A stretch of 64,000 nucleotides of DNA. Origin: JACDAE01 sp963717195 (lineage in GTDB: Bacteria; Chloroflexota; Ktedonobacteria; Ktedonobacterales; Ktedonobacteraceae). The notes under the pieces were generated by a model that had not been told where the DNA came from, searched no databases, and saw only the letters and a list, made by a program, of their open reading frames with translations. Below, one piece after another: positions 1 to 8,530 of this stretch (positions are counted from its first letter, which is position 1; each line of letters begins with the position of its first letter). The position numbers were made by a program, and so were the translations under genes. The DNA lies in contig CAVQVR010000019.1 in NCBI GenBank assembly GCA_963717195.1, positions 62,001 to 126,000 of the forward strand. Direction: 5' to 3'.

Positions 1-48
1 AGGCATACGTGGCAGGAACACCTCAGGATCAATATTCAGATTGCGCAA

Positions 49-1137
49 TTAAATCAGGCACAGGCCCGTTTCTTTGATAAATGTGAGCAGGGCTTCAACC
101 TCGCGTTCACGATCAATCATACCGGGAAAGCTCAACAGGTTAATTGAGCTATAGAGTCCTGCATCGTGTGCGCGTTTAAGCGACACTTTGACATCATCAA
201 ACGTATAACCCAACGGACGATAGTACGCAGTATAAGTCTCGGGATGACCGGAGATAGTACTGGCGCGAATAGTATCCAGACCAGCGTCATAGAGACGTTG
301 CAGCCAGCGCGGATTGCTTGCATTGGTATTGATGTTGATGATGCCCTTAGTGGTACGCGCACGAATAGCTTTGATAGCTGAGGCGATGCGGTGCCATTGC
401 AGGAGCGGTTCGCCCTCGCAGCCCTGACCGAAGCTGACAATGGCATCTTCGGCGGACTCCAGGTGTGGTACAGCCACTTCGACGATTTCATCAACGCTGG
501 GAATGAAGGTTAGACGATCCTGTGGCGAGATCAGATCTTCCTCTTCTTGTTTGGAGATACAGCCGATACAACGCGCGTTACACCCAGGCGAGACCGCTAT
601 CGCCATCTCCCAGCGTTCGAAAAACAGGTTGCTGGCGGTTGGACAAGAGTAATCAAGTGCACAGTGAGCATGCTGGGCAATAATCCTGTTCTGGGGATAG
701 GCAGCCTGTTTCTCACGCACCAGGCGTTCCAGTTTCTGACGATTAAAAGCACGCGGATGCCACTTACGCGGATCGTCCGTTTTCAATGCAGCAACGTACA
801 TGCGACCATTCAGGCCCGCGACGGCGCTATAGCCAAAGAAGGGGAGTGGCTCGGTATCCGGTACTTTCTCGTATGCTGGGAGCAGTGTGCGCGTGTAGCC
901 AATAGGCAACAGGGCAGCAACAGCCCAGCCGCGCGACTGCGGGACCACCTGCTGCTCACCATTGCGTTTGCGCCCTACAGCCAGGCGATCTGGCATCATT
1001 GAGAGCGTCACGCCATCGGGTAGGGGGATTAGATCGTCCATCGTCAAGAGGCGGTCTCCGAAAGCAAGCGCTTGTAAACGTGGGTCCTCACGTATCTCTC
1101 CATCGAGAGTCACATAGATCAAGTACGGATATGGCAT
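49..1137 (-). CDS. Radical SAM protein, probably prematurely stopped
   Basis: This is a radical SAM enzyme. C186-x3-C190-x2-C193 (CNARCIGC) is the iron-sulfur/SAM motif, and the following barrel carries SFGQGCEGEPLL and a TNASNP segment. The substrate is unknown. The reading frame ends at a TAA, but in the same frame beyond that stop the window edge encodes LRNLNIDPEVFLPRMP, which looks like the continuation of the C-terminal half of this family (usually IQLRNLNIDP). One C-to-T change (CAA to TAA) would explain the stop. The 362-residue product is therefore probably truncated, and the gene continues leftwards out of the window. It could be a real nonsense mutation or a base-call error. The N-terminal 170 residues are a family-specific extension that I do not recognise. 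Confidence 0.75.
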   Translation of the reverse strand: MPYPYLIYVTLDGEIREDPRLQALAFGDRLLTMDDLIPLPDGVTLSMMPDRLAVGRKRNGEQQVVPQSRGWAVAALLPIGYTRTLLPAYEKVPDTEPLPFFGYSAVAGLNGRMYVAALKTDDPRKWHPRAFNRQKLERLVREKQAAYPQNRIIAQHAHCALDYSCPTASNLFFERWEMAIAVSPGCNARCIGCISKQEEEDLISPQDRLTFIPSVDEIVEVAVPHLESAEDAIVSFGQGCEGEPLLQWHRIASAIKAIRARTTKGIININTNASNPRWLQRLYDAGLDTIRASTISGHPETYTAYYRPLGYTFDDVKVSLKRAHDAGLYSSINLLSFPGMIDREREVEALLTFIKETGLCLI

Positions 1138-1155
1138 GATTTTCCTTCAATCAAT

Positions 1156-1200
1156 GTAGGGGCGCGATTTATAAGCCCGTTTGCGCGATTTATAAGCCTG
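1156..1200. repeat. GTAGGGGC-family repeat, type A
   Basis: It starts GTAGGGGCGCGATTTATAAG; the first 25 bases are identical to the copy inside the HypC-like gene at 39628-39652. The GCGCGATTTATAAGCC part is then repeated directly. It lies between two minus-strand genes and touches the stop codon of the upstream one at 1201. Confidence 0.75.
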
Positions 1201-1539
1201 TTAGTGCATAGGAGGAGGCGTCGCCGGAACGCGCGGGCTGGTGGGACGATCCTCGTTCAATTCTTCATCAAAAAATCTTGGGAAGCTCCCGGTAATTCCT
1301 GCCTGTGTCTGGGCCGTCACGCGCTGCTCCAGTTCACGCAAGTCCTCGTAAACAAAGCTCAACAGAATATGCTCACCCCGCATGGTCTGGCACATCTGAC
1401 GGATACGCGGACGATCTCCATCTATCCAGGCATTGACCATTGCCTCAAGCGCAGACATGCTATCGCCGCATTCAGCGCTATCAAAGCCTTTAAACTTGTA
1501 CACTCTTTCTATCCTTTCGCCTGAGTCATAGAAAAACAT
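1201..1539 (-). CDS. Small conserved-looking hypothetical protein
   Basis: A 112-residue soluble, acidic protein with no family I recognise. It has one Cys near residue 24, another near residue 50, and a proline-rich tail ending in PATPPPMH. The stop codon abuts a GTAGGGGC-type repeat. The ATG at 1539 has no clear ribosome site; a GTG about 12 codons in follows a GAAAGGATAGAAAGA stretch and could be the true start. It probably shares transcription with the radical SAM gene downstream, which runs the same way about 60 bases on. The opposite strand is open over a similar stretch, so the coding strand is a moderate-confidence choice. Confidence 0.5.
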   Translation of the reverse strand: MFFYDSGERIERVYKFKGFDSAECGDSMSALEAMVNAWIDGDRPRIRQMCQTMRGEHILLSFVYEDLRELEQRVTAQTQAGITGSFPRFFDEELNEDRPTSPRVPATPPPMH

Positions 1540-1663
1540 CTCAGCATATCCTGAAACGCTCTCCCCTTCCGCAACGGTCGTAGGCTATTGTATCATCATA
1601 GTAGACATTTTTCCATAGCGACAAAAGGGAGTATTTGATGCAAGAAGGGGAGGAAATACAACG

Positions 1664-3172
1664 ATGAAAATAGAAGAGACAACAATTAGTGAACTACAAT
1701 CTGCATTATCCAACGGACAACTCACAGCTCATCAATTGACAAAGATATATATTCAGCGCATTCAGGAACTTGATTGGCAGGGTCCACAGCTTCATTCAAT
1801 CGTAGAGATCAATCCTGATGCACTGACCATCGCCGAGGAGCTCGACAATGAGCGACAGGCAAAAGGGTCGCGCGGCCCACTACATGGTATTCCAATCTTG
1901 TTGAAAGAGAATATCGCCACCACTGATCGTATGGAGACGACAGCCGGATCGCTAGCCTTGCTGGGAGCACGCCCGGCGCACGAAGCTTTTATCACTCAAC
2001 AATTGCGTGCGGCAGGAGCCGTCATACTGGGTAAAGCAAATCTCAGCGAGTGGGCCAATTTTCGCTCCAGTGGCTCTTCCAGCGGATGGAGTGCACGAGG
2101 AGGGCAAACACGCAACCCATATGTCCTGGACCGCACTCCCTGCGGCTCCAGTTCAGGATCAGCCGTCGCAGTTGCAGCAAATCTAGTTGCCGCCTCGATA
2201 GGCACCGAAACCGATGGCTCCATTCTTTGTCCAGCAACCATGAATGGTATCGTAGGCATTAAACCAACTGTTGGCCTGACCAGTCGTTCAGGTGTTATTC
2301 CCATCGCACATAGCCAGGATACAGTTGGCACCTTTGGGCGCACGGTTGCCGATGCCGCAACACTGCTAGGCACTCTGACAGGCATAGACCCACTTGATCC
2401 CGCAACACAGACAAGCGAGGGAAAGTTTTATAGCGACTATACGGCATTTCTCGACCCAAATGGGCTACAGGGAGCGCGTATCGGGGTGCCAAGAGAGACA
2501 TTCTTTGGCTACAGTCCTAAAGTGGATACTATTATCAACCAGGCAATTGAACGCATCAGGGAACAGGGGGCCGAGATTATCGATCCAGCCAATATCCCTA
2601 CCGCTAAGCAAATTGCTGCATCTGAGGCTGAAATGAAGGTGCTTCTGTTTGAGTTCAAAGCTGACCTTAATAACTATCTTTCGACAGTAAAGAATAGTTC
2701 TGTACATAGTCTGGAAGAGATTATCCGTTTTAATGAGCAGCACGCGGAACAGGAGCTAAAATATTTCAACCAGGATCTCTTCCTCATGGCTCAGAAGACA
2801 ACGACCCTTGACGATCCTGAGTACCTGGCGGCTCTGGCCGAAAACCATTTCCTTGCTAAAAAGGATGGCATTGATGCGGTTATGGATACGTATAGGCTGG
2901 ATGCTCTGGTAATGCCGACCAGTAGCCCTGCATGGAGTATTGATCAGGTTAATGGTGATCACAATCCTGGTGGTGGCAGTTCGCAAATTGCGGCTCTGTC
3001 CGGATATCCCGCAATCACGGTACCAGCCGGCTTCACCTTTGAATTGCCGGTCGGAATTACCTTTATAGGCCGTGCCTTTAGCGAGCCTGCTCTTATCAAG
3101 TTTGCTTATGCATTTGAGCAAGCCACAAAAGCGCGAAGAAGCCCCAAATTCTTACCAACGCTATTACCGTAG
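1664..3172 (+). CDS. Amidase signature family protein
   Basis: A 502-residue amidase-signature hydrolase of the plant/bacterial amidase type. It hydrolyses carboxamides to acid and ammonia; the physiological substrate is unknown. The Ser-cisSer-Lys triad is visible: K81 in HGIPILLKEN, S163 in the GSSSGS loop, and nucleophile S186 in GTETDGSILCPA. Length is normal for the family. There is no signal peptide, so it should be cytoplasmic. It is not a GatA partner, because no gatB or gatC lies nearby. The ATG start follows a GGGGAGG ribosome site. It appears to be a single-gene unit followed by a 0.4 kb spacer. Confidence 0.88.
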   Translation: MKIEETTISELQSALSNGQLTAHQLTKIYIQRIQELDWQGPQLHSIVEINPDALTIAEELDNERQAKGSRGPLHGIPILLKENIATTDRMETTAGSLALLGARPAHEAFITQQLRAAGAVILGKANLSEWANFRSSGSSSGWSARGGQTRNPYVLDRTPCGSSSGSAVAVAANLVAASIGTETDGSILCPATMNGIVGIKPTVGLTSRSGVIPIAHSQDTVGTFGRTVADAATLLGTLTGIDPLDPATQTSEGKFYSDYTAFLDPNGLQGARIGVPRETFFGYSPKVDTIINQAIERIREQGAEIIDPANIPTAKQIAASEAEMKVLLFEFKADLNNYLSTVKNSSVHSLEEIIRFNEQHAEQELKYFNQDLFLMAQKTTTLDDPEYLAALAENHFLAKKDGIDAVMDTYRLDALVMPTSSPAWSIDQVNGDHNPGGGSSQIAALSGYPAITVPAGFTFELPVGITFIGRAFSEPALIKFAYAFEQATKARRSPKFLPTLLP

Positions 3173-3551
3173 TGCTCAGCCAAACAGCATTCGACCCCTC
3201 TTCAGAAATGACCGATCCATTGTAGGGGCACGATGCAACGAAGTGAAATAAGCCTGGGTGGGAGTCGACAGAAATTCTATTTTTAGCATAATTATGACTC
3301 AAAATCATCAGGGCTACAATTTCCCGAAGCACAAACCACGCTCATTGTAAATTATTTGGCAATACAAAGTCGAGCAAGAAAAATATTTCTGTCGCTATTT
3401 TACTGAGCACAAATATTCATCTTTGTTACCATATGCCATATATACACTCTTACATCACACGTACAAATGAATTTCACTGTATTTAAAATATAAAAAATAA
3501 ATTAATATCGCATAGATGTGTATTTTCCTTTAGAAAGAGTGCTGATTTTTC
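3173..3551. other. Intergenic spacer, AT-rich
   Basis: No convincing gene. It holds one decayed GTAGGGGC repeat arm (3222-3256) followed by about 250 bases of AT-rich DNA leading to the promoter of the FAD oxidase gene. Confidence 0.5.
3222..3256. repeat. Decayed GTAGGGGC-family repeat arm
   Basis: It begins GTAGGGGCACGA and ends AATAAGCCTG, so the two ends resemble the type A unit with a diverged middle. No matching inverted arm is seen nearby. Confidence 0.45.
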
Positions 3552-3580
3552 TTGAACTTCTCACTTGCCTCTGCTATACT
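3552..3580 (+). promoter_or_regulatory. Sigma-70-type promoter for the FAD oxidase gene
   Basis: TTGAAC at 3552-3557, 17-base spacer, TATACT at 3575-3580. The expected transcript start (about 3587) lies downstream of the upstream in-frame start codon at 3552 and just before the AGGAGG-GTG start at 3621, so this promoter decides the start. Confidence 0.7.
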
Positions 3581-3620
3581 CGATGTATGCACACATAAGA
3601 ATAGGAGGCAAACGAGTATC

Positions 3621-4796
3621 GTGTATCAGCAACGCATCGTCATTGTAGGTGCGGGAATAGTCGGACTAGCAACAGCCTATGCTTTGTTGAAGCAGGGAAT
3701 GCAGCAAGTAACAGTGCTAGAACAAGCAGCCGTTGATCATTGCAGAGGCACATCCCACGGTCTCTCCCGTTTACTACGCTTTGAGTATGGCAACGATCAG
3801 TTCTATTCGGAGATGGTACAATTAAGCCTTAAGCGCTGGAAAAATCTAGAACTTGTCTCTGGACGAACGCTCTACACACGCACGGGGCTGCTAGTGCTAG
3901 GCAATGAGGATGATAACTTTACCTTGCCCAGCTACCATACCCTTCGTGAAGTGGGGCTCTCTCCTGAGCGTCTTTCACACCATTACTGTTTACAACATTT
4001 CCCACAATTTGACTTAGATAGCTACGACTTATTTACGTATAATCGAGATGCAGGACTCCTGAACGCTTCGTACTGCTTGCAGACGTTGAAAAAGTTAATT
4101 TTAGAACTTGGTGGCAAAATATTTGAAGCTTCGCGTATCACCTCTTTCTCACATGAGAACCCATTACGCCCTATTCGCCTTCATTTTGCTAATGAAGATG
4201 AAATGCTGGCAGATCGCCTGGTTCTGGCAACCGGTCCATGGATCCATCACTTACTGGATGACTTACATCTTCCGGTACGCATGACGCGGCAGTACTTGCT
4301 CTATTTCTCCGGCCTGCCAGCTTCATCGTTTGCATTGCACAAATTCCCGGCTTTTCTTGCCAACGATATGTATGGCTTCCCACTTCATAATACCTGCGTG
4401 GGCAATGGACCCTGCTGGCTCAAGGCAACATCGCATGATTTTGGCGCTCCTGTCGATCCCGATGCCACCCCCATTGTTGATTCCGAGATCATTGGCCGTA
4501 TCGTCGATAAACTATGCAAACTTTTGCCTGCCCTGGAACAAGCAGATCTGGCACGCGTCGAAACCTGCATGTACGATGTGAGTCCCGATGAAAACTTCAT
4601 CCTGGACCATCTACCTTATGATGCGCGCATCGTCTTTGCAACGGGGTTGAGCGGCCACGGCTTCAAATTCGGCTTACTATTGGGCGAAATACTGAGCAGC
4701 ATGGTACGCGATACCGTACCACCAGTAGCAACTGAACGCTTTCGTATGGCTCGCCTCGCTCATCCCTGGCTCGCTCAGACCACTTCGGTCGCGTAA
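3621..4796 (+). CDS. FAD-dependent amine oxidase (DAO / N-methyltryptophan-sarcosine oxidase type)
   Basis: A 391-residue flavoprotein of the DAO family, closest in look to monomeric sarcosine and N-methyl-amino-acid oxidases (SolA type). The Rossmann FAD motif VGAGIVGLATAYALL opens the protein. A His/Ser-rich segment follows (CRGTSHGLSRLLR). The C-terminal block has CMYDVSPDENFILD and GLSGHGFKFG, the usual flavin/substrate region; its Cys corresponds in position to the cysteine that binds flavin covalently in that group (inferred). I chose the GTG start because it has an AGGAGG site and lies after the predicted transcript start. The reaction would oxidise an N-methyl or primary amine with release of hydrogen peroxide; the substrate is not known. 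Confidence 0.85.
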   Translation: MYQQRIVIVGAGIVGLATAYALLKQGMQQVTVLEQAAVDHCRGTSHGLSRLLRFEYGNDQFYSEMVQLSLKRWKNLELVSGRTLYTRTGLLVLGNEDDNFTLPSYHTLREVGLSPERLSHHYCLQHFPQFDLDSYDLFTYNRDAGLLNASYCLQTLKKLILELGGKIFEASRITSFSHENPLRPIRLHFANEDEMLADRLVLATGPWIHHLLDDLHLPVRMTRQYLLYFSGLPASSFALHKFPAFLANDMYGFPLHNTCVGNGPCWLKATSHDFGAPVDPDATPIVDSEIIGRIVDKLCKLLPALEQADLARVETCMYDVSPDENFILDHLPYDARIVFATGLSGHGFKFGLLLGEILSSMVRDTVPPVATERFRMARLAHPWLAQTTSVA

Positions 4797-4803
4797 CTAA
4801 TAG

Positions 4804-4829
4804 CCGCACGGGCTTGTAAACCCGTGCGG
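4804..4829. terminator. Hairpin after the FAD oxidase gene
   Basis: Nine-base perfect arms CCGCACGGG / CCCGTGCGG around a short loop, eight bases after the stop codon. There is no T-run, so it is either a weak terminator or a cut-down relative of the ACGGGCTTGT-containing repeats in this window. Confidence 0.45.
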
Positions 4830-4841
4830 ATACGGCAATAT

Positions 4842-5060
4842 TTAGACTTCTTTTGAGAGGGCTATCAAGGTCGAGACATCCTGCTCACTCAAGTCCTGAT
4901 TTGTGCGTACACGTCCCTGCAACTCCTTATGAAAGGATAAAAATGCGGCAAACGCTTGTGCATTTCTCTGCGCCGGAGGCTTTTGCATAACATTCAAGAA
5001 CATTGCATTTTTGAGATGATAAAGACGCTCCTGGTTTTCCTGGTGGCCCATTGATAACAT
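4842..5060 (-). CDS. Small hypothetical protein (72 residues)
   Basis: A 72-residue, helical-looking soluble protein beginning MLSMGHQENQERL, rich in Gln, Leu and Ala. No family is recognised. The frame is open further upstream, but the ATG at 5060 follows a GAGGAG ribosome site, and the upstream part (a Cys/Leu-rich stretch) looks non-coding. It is convergent with the FAD oxidase gene and divergent from the GH18-like gene. Confidence 0.5.
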   Translation of the reverse strand: MLSMGHQENQERLYHLKNAMFLNVMQKPPAQRNAQAFAAFLSFHKELQGRVRTNQDLSEQDVSTLIALSKEV

Positions 5061-5413
5061 AATGACATTTCTCCTCGCATAAACATAAATTCGCACCTCC
5101 CTGCGCTGGGGGAAGAGAATATAACAATAGTATACACAACAATTGAGAAAAAACAAGGAAAGTAGCCCACACATCCCACACCCTCTGGCCTTCCTTTCCC
5201 CCATATACATAAAATTCCGTGTGCTTCCTACACCTATACATCGACAAATACGCCCCAGAAAATAGGGAAAGTTCTACCAGGATTTTTTTGCTATACAAAA
5301 TGAAACACATTGCTACTTGTCGGCACAGTTGGATATAATAATTCTGCGAAGAAGGTTGCAAAAAGAAGTCTTTTTATTTTCATACAGACCAGGCCAGAGA
5401 GGATACTGTCCAG
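5061..5413. other. Divergent intergenic region
   Basis: It carries a possible minus-strand promoter (TTGTTT at 5156-5151, 16-base spacer, TATACT at 5134-5129) for the small protein. No RNA gene or strong dyad is seen on the side facing the GH18-like gene. Confidence 0.35.
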
Positions 5414-6673
5414 GTGAGAAAAACAGGAAGCAGCAGAGCGCAAATGTTCATGGGAATTACGCTCATTCTGCTCGCCACATTGCTTATTTCCTGGAAATTG
5501 TTCCAGAGTCAGATCGTAGGTTCTCCACAGTTCCTGCTCAACTCTCAACCCATATCAGATATCCCGCCGCAGCTAACCACGGCCGACGATCCACGGCTCT
5601 TACACGGAAAAGCGCCAACGCTGAGCTGGATCGTGGGCAAAGAATGCCAGCAAGGAGTACAGGCGTATCTGCGTACGGCTGCCGCTAATCCTGATGCCGC
5701 CCTGGTTGGCACTGGATGGGTCGATCCAACCAACGGCCATCTTATTCAGGGCGAGAGCAATAACTGTGTTCGAGGAAGCCTGAGTATGGATTCGGTCGTA
5801 CAACTGATCCATAGCAAGGGTGGTATGGCCTATCTCACAATCACAATCGAGACAGACACTGGCTCCGAAGCATGGACGGCACAGCAAGAGACTGACTACA
5901 TTATCCAGGGCACGACTCATCAGAGCTACGTTACTAGCATAGTACAGGAAGTGAAGCGCCTGAACTATGACGGCGTGATTATGGACCTGGAAGGCGCTGA
6001 TTCCAATACATCCTTTATCGGGCAATACTTCGCCACCTTTAATCAAAAGGTATGGGCCGCGCTCAAACCCTTGCATAAGAAATACGGCATTGCGCTCATC
6101 CATAAGTTAAACGACCACGATGACTACTTCGACATCAATGGTTTTGAGGATTGGCGCTTGCTTGGTCATGCAGCAGACTTTATTGTCATTATGGCGCTGG
6201 ATCAGTCGTATTTCACGCCCGGACCGACCGTCAGCGTGCCCTGGCTCAAACAGCTCCTCGCCTACACGCTGCAAACCATGCCCCAGATGCTTCCGCATAT
6301 TATCTGGGAGTTGCCCTTCTATGGAGCCACCTGGCGTTTAGATAATGGCAACTGGACCTTCAATAGCGGCATTAACTACAAAGATGCGCTAAATCTGGTG
6401 GCGAATATCCCCGCTTCGAGCATCGATCAAGCTAACAGCGACCTAAACGATGCCGCCTCAGCCCATCTTACGTACACAGACAGTTCTGGCATTCAACGAA
6501 CCATCTGGTATCCAAGTACAAAAGATCTCGTGAACATTGTCACTGAGTTCCGCCAGGTACTCAAGCAGACGCCACAATTCCAGAATGGGCAACTGGCAAT
6601 TGCAGTATGGTATCGCGCCAGTTGGGAGCCCGATGATGTCTGGTCCCCACTGGATGCGGCACTACTAAAGTGA
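5414..6673 (+). CDS. Membrane-anchored or secreted GH18-like glycosidase
   Basis: A 419-residue protein with an N-terminal hydrophobic segment (about residues 10-28, MGITLILLATLLISW), a signal anchor or uncleaved signal. The catalytic region resembles glycoside hydrolase family 18. YDGVIMDLEG fits the DGxDxDxE strand with the last Asp and the proton-donor Glu kept, but the middle Asp is replaced by Ile. Barrel strands around FIVIMALDQS and IAVWYRASWEPDD fit the same fold. It may act on chitin-type glycans or be a spore-cortex-type GH18. It precedes a ROK/sugar-transport locus, which suggests use of the released sugars. The start is GTG after a GAGAGG site. Confidence 0.62.
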   Translation: MRKTGSSRAQMFMGITLILLATLLISWKLFQSQIVGSPQFLLNSQPISDIPPQLTTADDPRLLHGKAPTLSWIVGKECQQGVQAYLRTAAANPDAALVGTGWVDPTNGHLIQGESNNCVRGSLSMDSVVQLIHSKGGMAYLTITIETDTGSEAWTAQQETDYIIQGTTHQSYVTSIVQEVKRLNYDGVIMDLEGADSNTSFIGQYFATFNQKVWAALKPLHKKYGIALIHKLNDHDDYFDINGFEDWRLLGHAADFIVIMALDQSYFTPGPTVSVPWLKQLLAYTLQTMPQMLPHIIWELPFYGATWRLDNGNWTFNSGINYKDALNLVANIPASSIDQANSDLNDAASAHLTYTDSSGIQRTIWYPSTKDLVNIVTEFRQVLKQTPQFQNGQLAIAVWYRASWEPDDVWSPLDAALLK

Positions 6674-6710
6674 AAGCAGAGCAATTGATGAGATCGAACC
6701 TGACACCGGG

Positions 6711-7931
6711 TTACACGTCTGCTGGTGACGAAAAGAAGTCCTGCAAAACCAGGCAACCGGCACCACACGCCCAATTAACTAAACTGCAATTATCTTCAAT
6801 AATCAGCTTCAAATTCTCACCCAATCGAGAAAAAATATGCTGCTCCATGGCAGCACTCATCGATTTCAATAAAGGATTAACCTGGTACCCAACCCCATTA
6901 GTGACGATAACACAGGTAGGATTGAAGAGATTTACCAGCGTAGACAGCCCGATGCCCAGGTACGTCCCGGTCAATATCAGTGCTTCATGCGCATATGTAT
7001 CTCCTTGCTGGATGCGATTGAAGAGATAATCAATCACCGACACCTCGGAGCCAATTGCTTCCATCTTGAGTTCCAACGCAGACGATGAAAGTTCGCGATA
7101 GGTGGTGAAGATACCATGATCGGAAACATAGGCTTCAAGGCAGCCTCGATTTCCACATTCACACAGCCTTCCATTAACATCGAACGGGATATGCCCAAAT
7201 TCAGCTCCCTGCCCTTGCGCTCCACGAAATAAATCCCCCTTCATAACCGCCGCCAGACCCAGTCCACGCCCTAATGTGATCAGCAAAAAATCATGATAGT
7301 TGCGCCCGCTTCCATAGAGCTTTTCATAACAGGCCAGACAATTTACCGAATTATCCACAAAAATAGGAGTACCCAGATGTTCTCTGAGAGGTTCACCTAA
7401 TTCAACGCAATGCCAGTTTAAAATCCAGCTCTCGACGCTGATACCTTTCTGGGCATTCACAATACCCGAAACGCCACATCCCAACCCAAGGACTTTGTTG
7501 CGCGGCACCTGAGAACGGCGAATAAACGCTTCAATACTTTCAGCAATGATATCAACCGCCCGTTCAGCATTACTACGCAGCACCACAGGCCACATTTCCT
7601 CGTAGATAATGTCTCCATGCAGATTTAATACGACCCCTACGATCTGGTACTCCCTCAGATCAAGACCAATCACATAGCCACCCTCAGGATAGATCTCCAA
7701 CAACCCCGCTTTACGCCCCCCGGTCGACCTGGCGACTCCAACCTCTACAACTAGCTGCTGCTCGATCAGCACTGTCGTTATGCCAACAATCGTGGCAAGG
7801 CTTAAACCCGATATCTTCTTTAACTGCGTTCGCGATATCGGTGCATGTGTGCGAATGAGATTCAGCAACATATTTTGATTCATCTCTCGCATCATCTTGC
7901 GATCCATGGGCTGTACGGTATTATAGTCCAT
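6711..7931 (-). CDS. ROK-family transcriptional regulator
   Basis: A 406-residue NagC/XylR-type repressor. Residues 10-70 form a winged helix (QNMLLNLIRTHAPISRTQLKKISGLSLATI region). The rest is a ROK sugar-kinase fold with a GLGCGVSG segment and the zinc motif CECGNRGCLEAY. It is transcribed away from the sugar ABC operon and almost certainly senses its sugar and represses it. A perfect dyad at 8419-8438 is a good operator. The ATG follows AAGGACGAGAG. Intact and of usual length. Confidence 0.9.
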   Translation of the reverse strand: MDYNTVQPMDRKMMREMNQNMLLNLIRTHAPISRTQLKKISGLSLATIVGITTVLIEQQLVVEVGVARSTGGRKAGLLEIYPEGGYVIGLDLREYQIVGVVLNLHGDIIYEEMWPVVLRSNAERAVDIIAESIEAFIRRSQVPRNKVLGLGCGVSGIVNAQKGISVESWILNWHCVELGEPLREHLGTPIFVDNSVNCLACYEKLYGSGRNYHDFLLITLGRGLGLAAVMKGDLFRGAQGQGAEFGHIPFDVNGRLCECGNRGCLEAYVSDHGIFTTYRELSSSALELKMEAIGSEVSVIDYLFNRIQQGDTYAHEALILTGTYLGIGLSTLVNLFNPTCVIVTNGVGYQVNPLLKSMSAAMEQHIFSRLGENLKLIIEDNCSLVNWACGAGCLVLQDFFSSPADV

Positions 7932-8254
7932 CTCTCGTCCTTAACAACTATCAGAAGCTTACTTCCATTCGCTTCAAATCACAGCGCCGTGAGAATCAGA
8001 TGCCAATTCTGGTGGCACAACAGGTCCCATAACAAACCAGAAGGTCTTTTCCTGTCTTGCTATACCTTTGCCTTTTTCGACGTATGGCTTTCGAAGTTCT
8101 GCGCTCCTAACTTTGATCATTGACAAAAGTTAGTATAAATGTTATCTTTTTATTTGACAAGTGGAAAGAAAAACAGGCAGGCTTAAGGCGAGGTAGAACA
8201 GGTTTCCTCCTGGTTTTCACATAGATAATTATTGAATATTTTATTGCCCGTGAA

Positions 8255-8278
8255 ATACCTTTATTAGTCTGCTATAAT
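8255..8278 (+). promoter_or_regulatory. Candidate promoter of the sugar ABC operon
   Basis: A consensus TATAAT at 8273-8278 lies in the ROK/ABC divergent spacer, with only a weak -35 17 bases upstream. An imperfect dyad (GACTGGTTAGCTAGTC, 8308-8323) sits 30 bases downstream. A second candidate, TTGACA followed 17 bases later by TATCTT, lies near 8120-8150. Confidence 0.4.
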
Positions 8279-8418
8279 CATTGACACTTTCTAATGGCTA
8301 GGTAGCTGACTGGTTAGCTAGTCTTCCTACACATTAACGGGCGGCTGTGATAAATAAGCATAGCAATTACGTATAACTAGTGTAGGCTTTCGTTTTTCTC
8401 TGCTCTTCCAGGCTGGGT

Positions 8419-8438
8419 GTTATTCACTTATGAATAAC
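8419..8438. promoter_or_regulatory. Candidate ROK operator
   Basis: A perfect 8-base inverted repeat, GTTATTCA-CTTA-TGAATAAC, lies 90 bases before the binding-protein gene. Known ROK operators (NagC, Mlc, XylR) are AT-rich dyads with TTATT/AATAA-like arms, so this fits the adjacent ROK repressor. Confidence 0.55.
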
Positions 8439-8530
8439 ATCGCACACTTGCGGAACTTATCGAGGTTCTACTAATTCGATGGAACGAATATTGGTACTAG
8501 GGTGTACCAAAAGAAAAGGAGAACAGACAC

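Noticed and set aside
547..1002. Long plus-strand open frame opposite the radical SAM gene
   Set aside because: Mirror frame of a clear enzyme; no ribosome site and no protein-like composition.
1204..1524. Plus-strand frame opposite the 112-residue gene
   Set aside because: Arg-rich shadow starting in a repeat edge; the minus strand has better composition.
3552..3620. Longer start for the FAD oxidase gene
   Set aside because: Overlaps the promoter and would precede the transcript start; the GTG at 3621 has the ribosome site.
4927..5361. 144-residue minus-strand frame
   Set aside because: Overlaps the small protein in another frame and is rich in Cys/Tyr/Phe from AT-rich DNA; no ribosome site.
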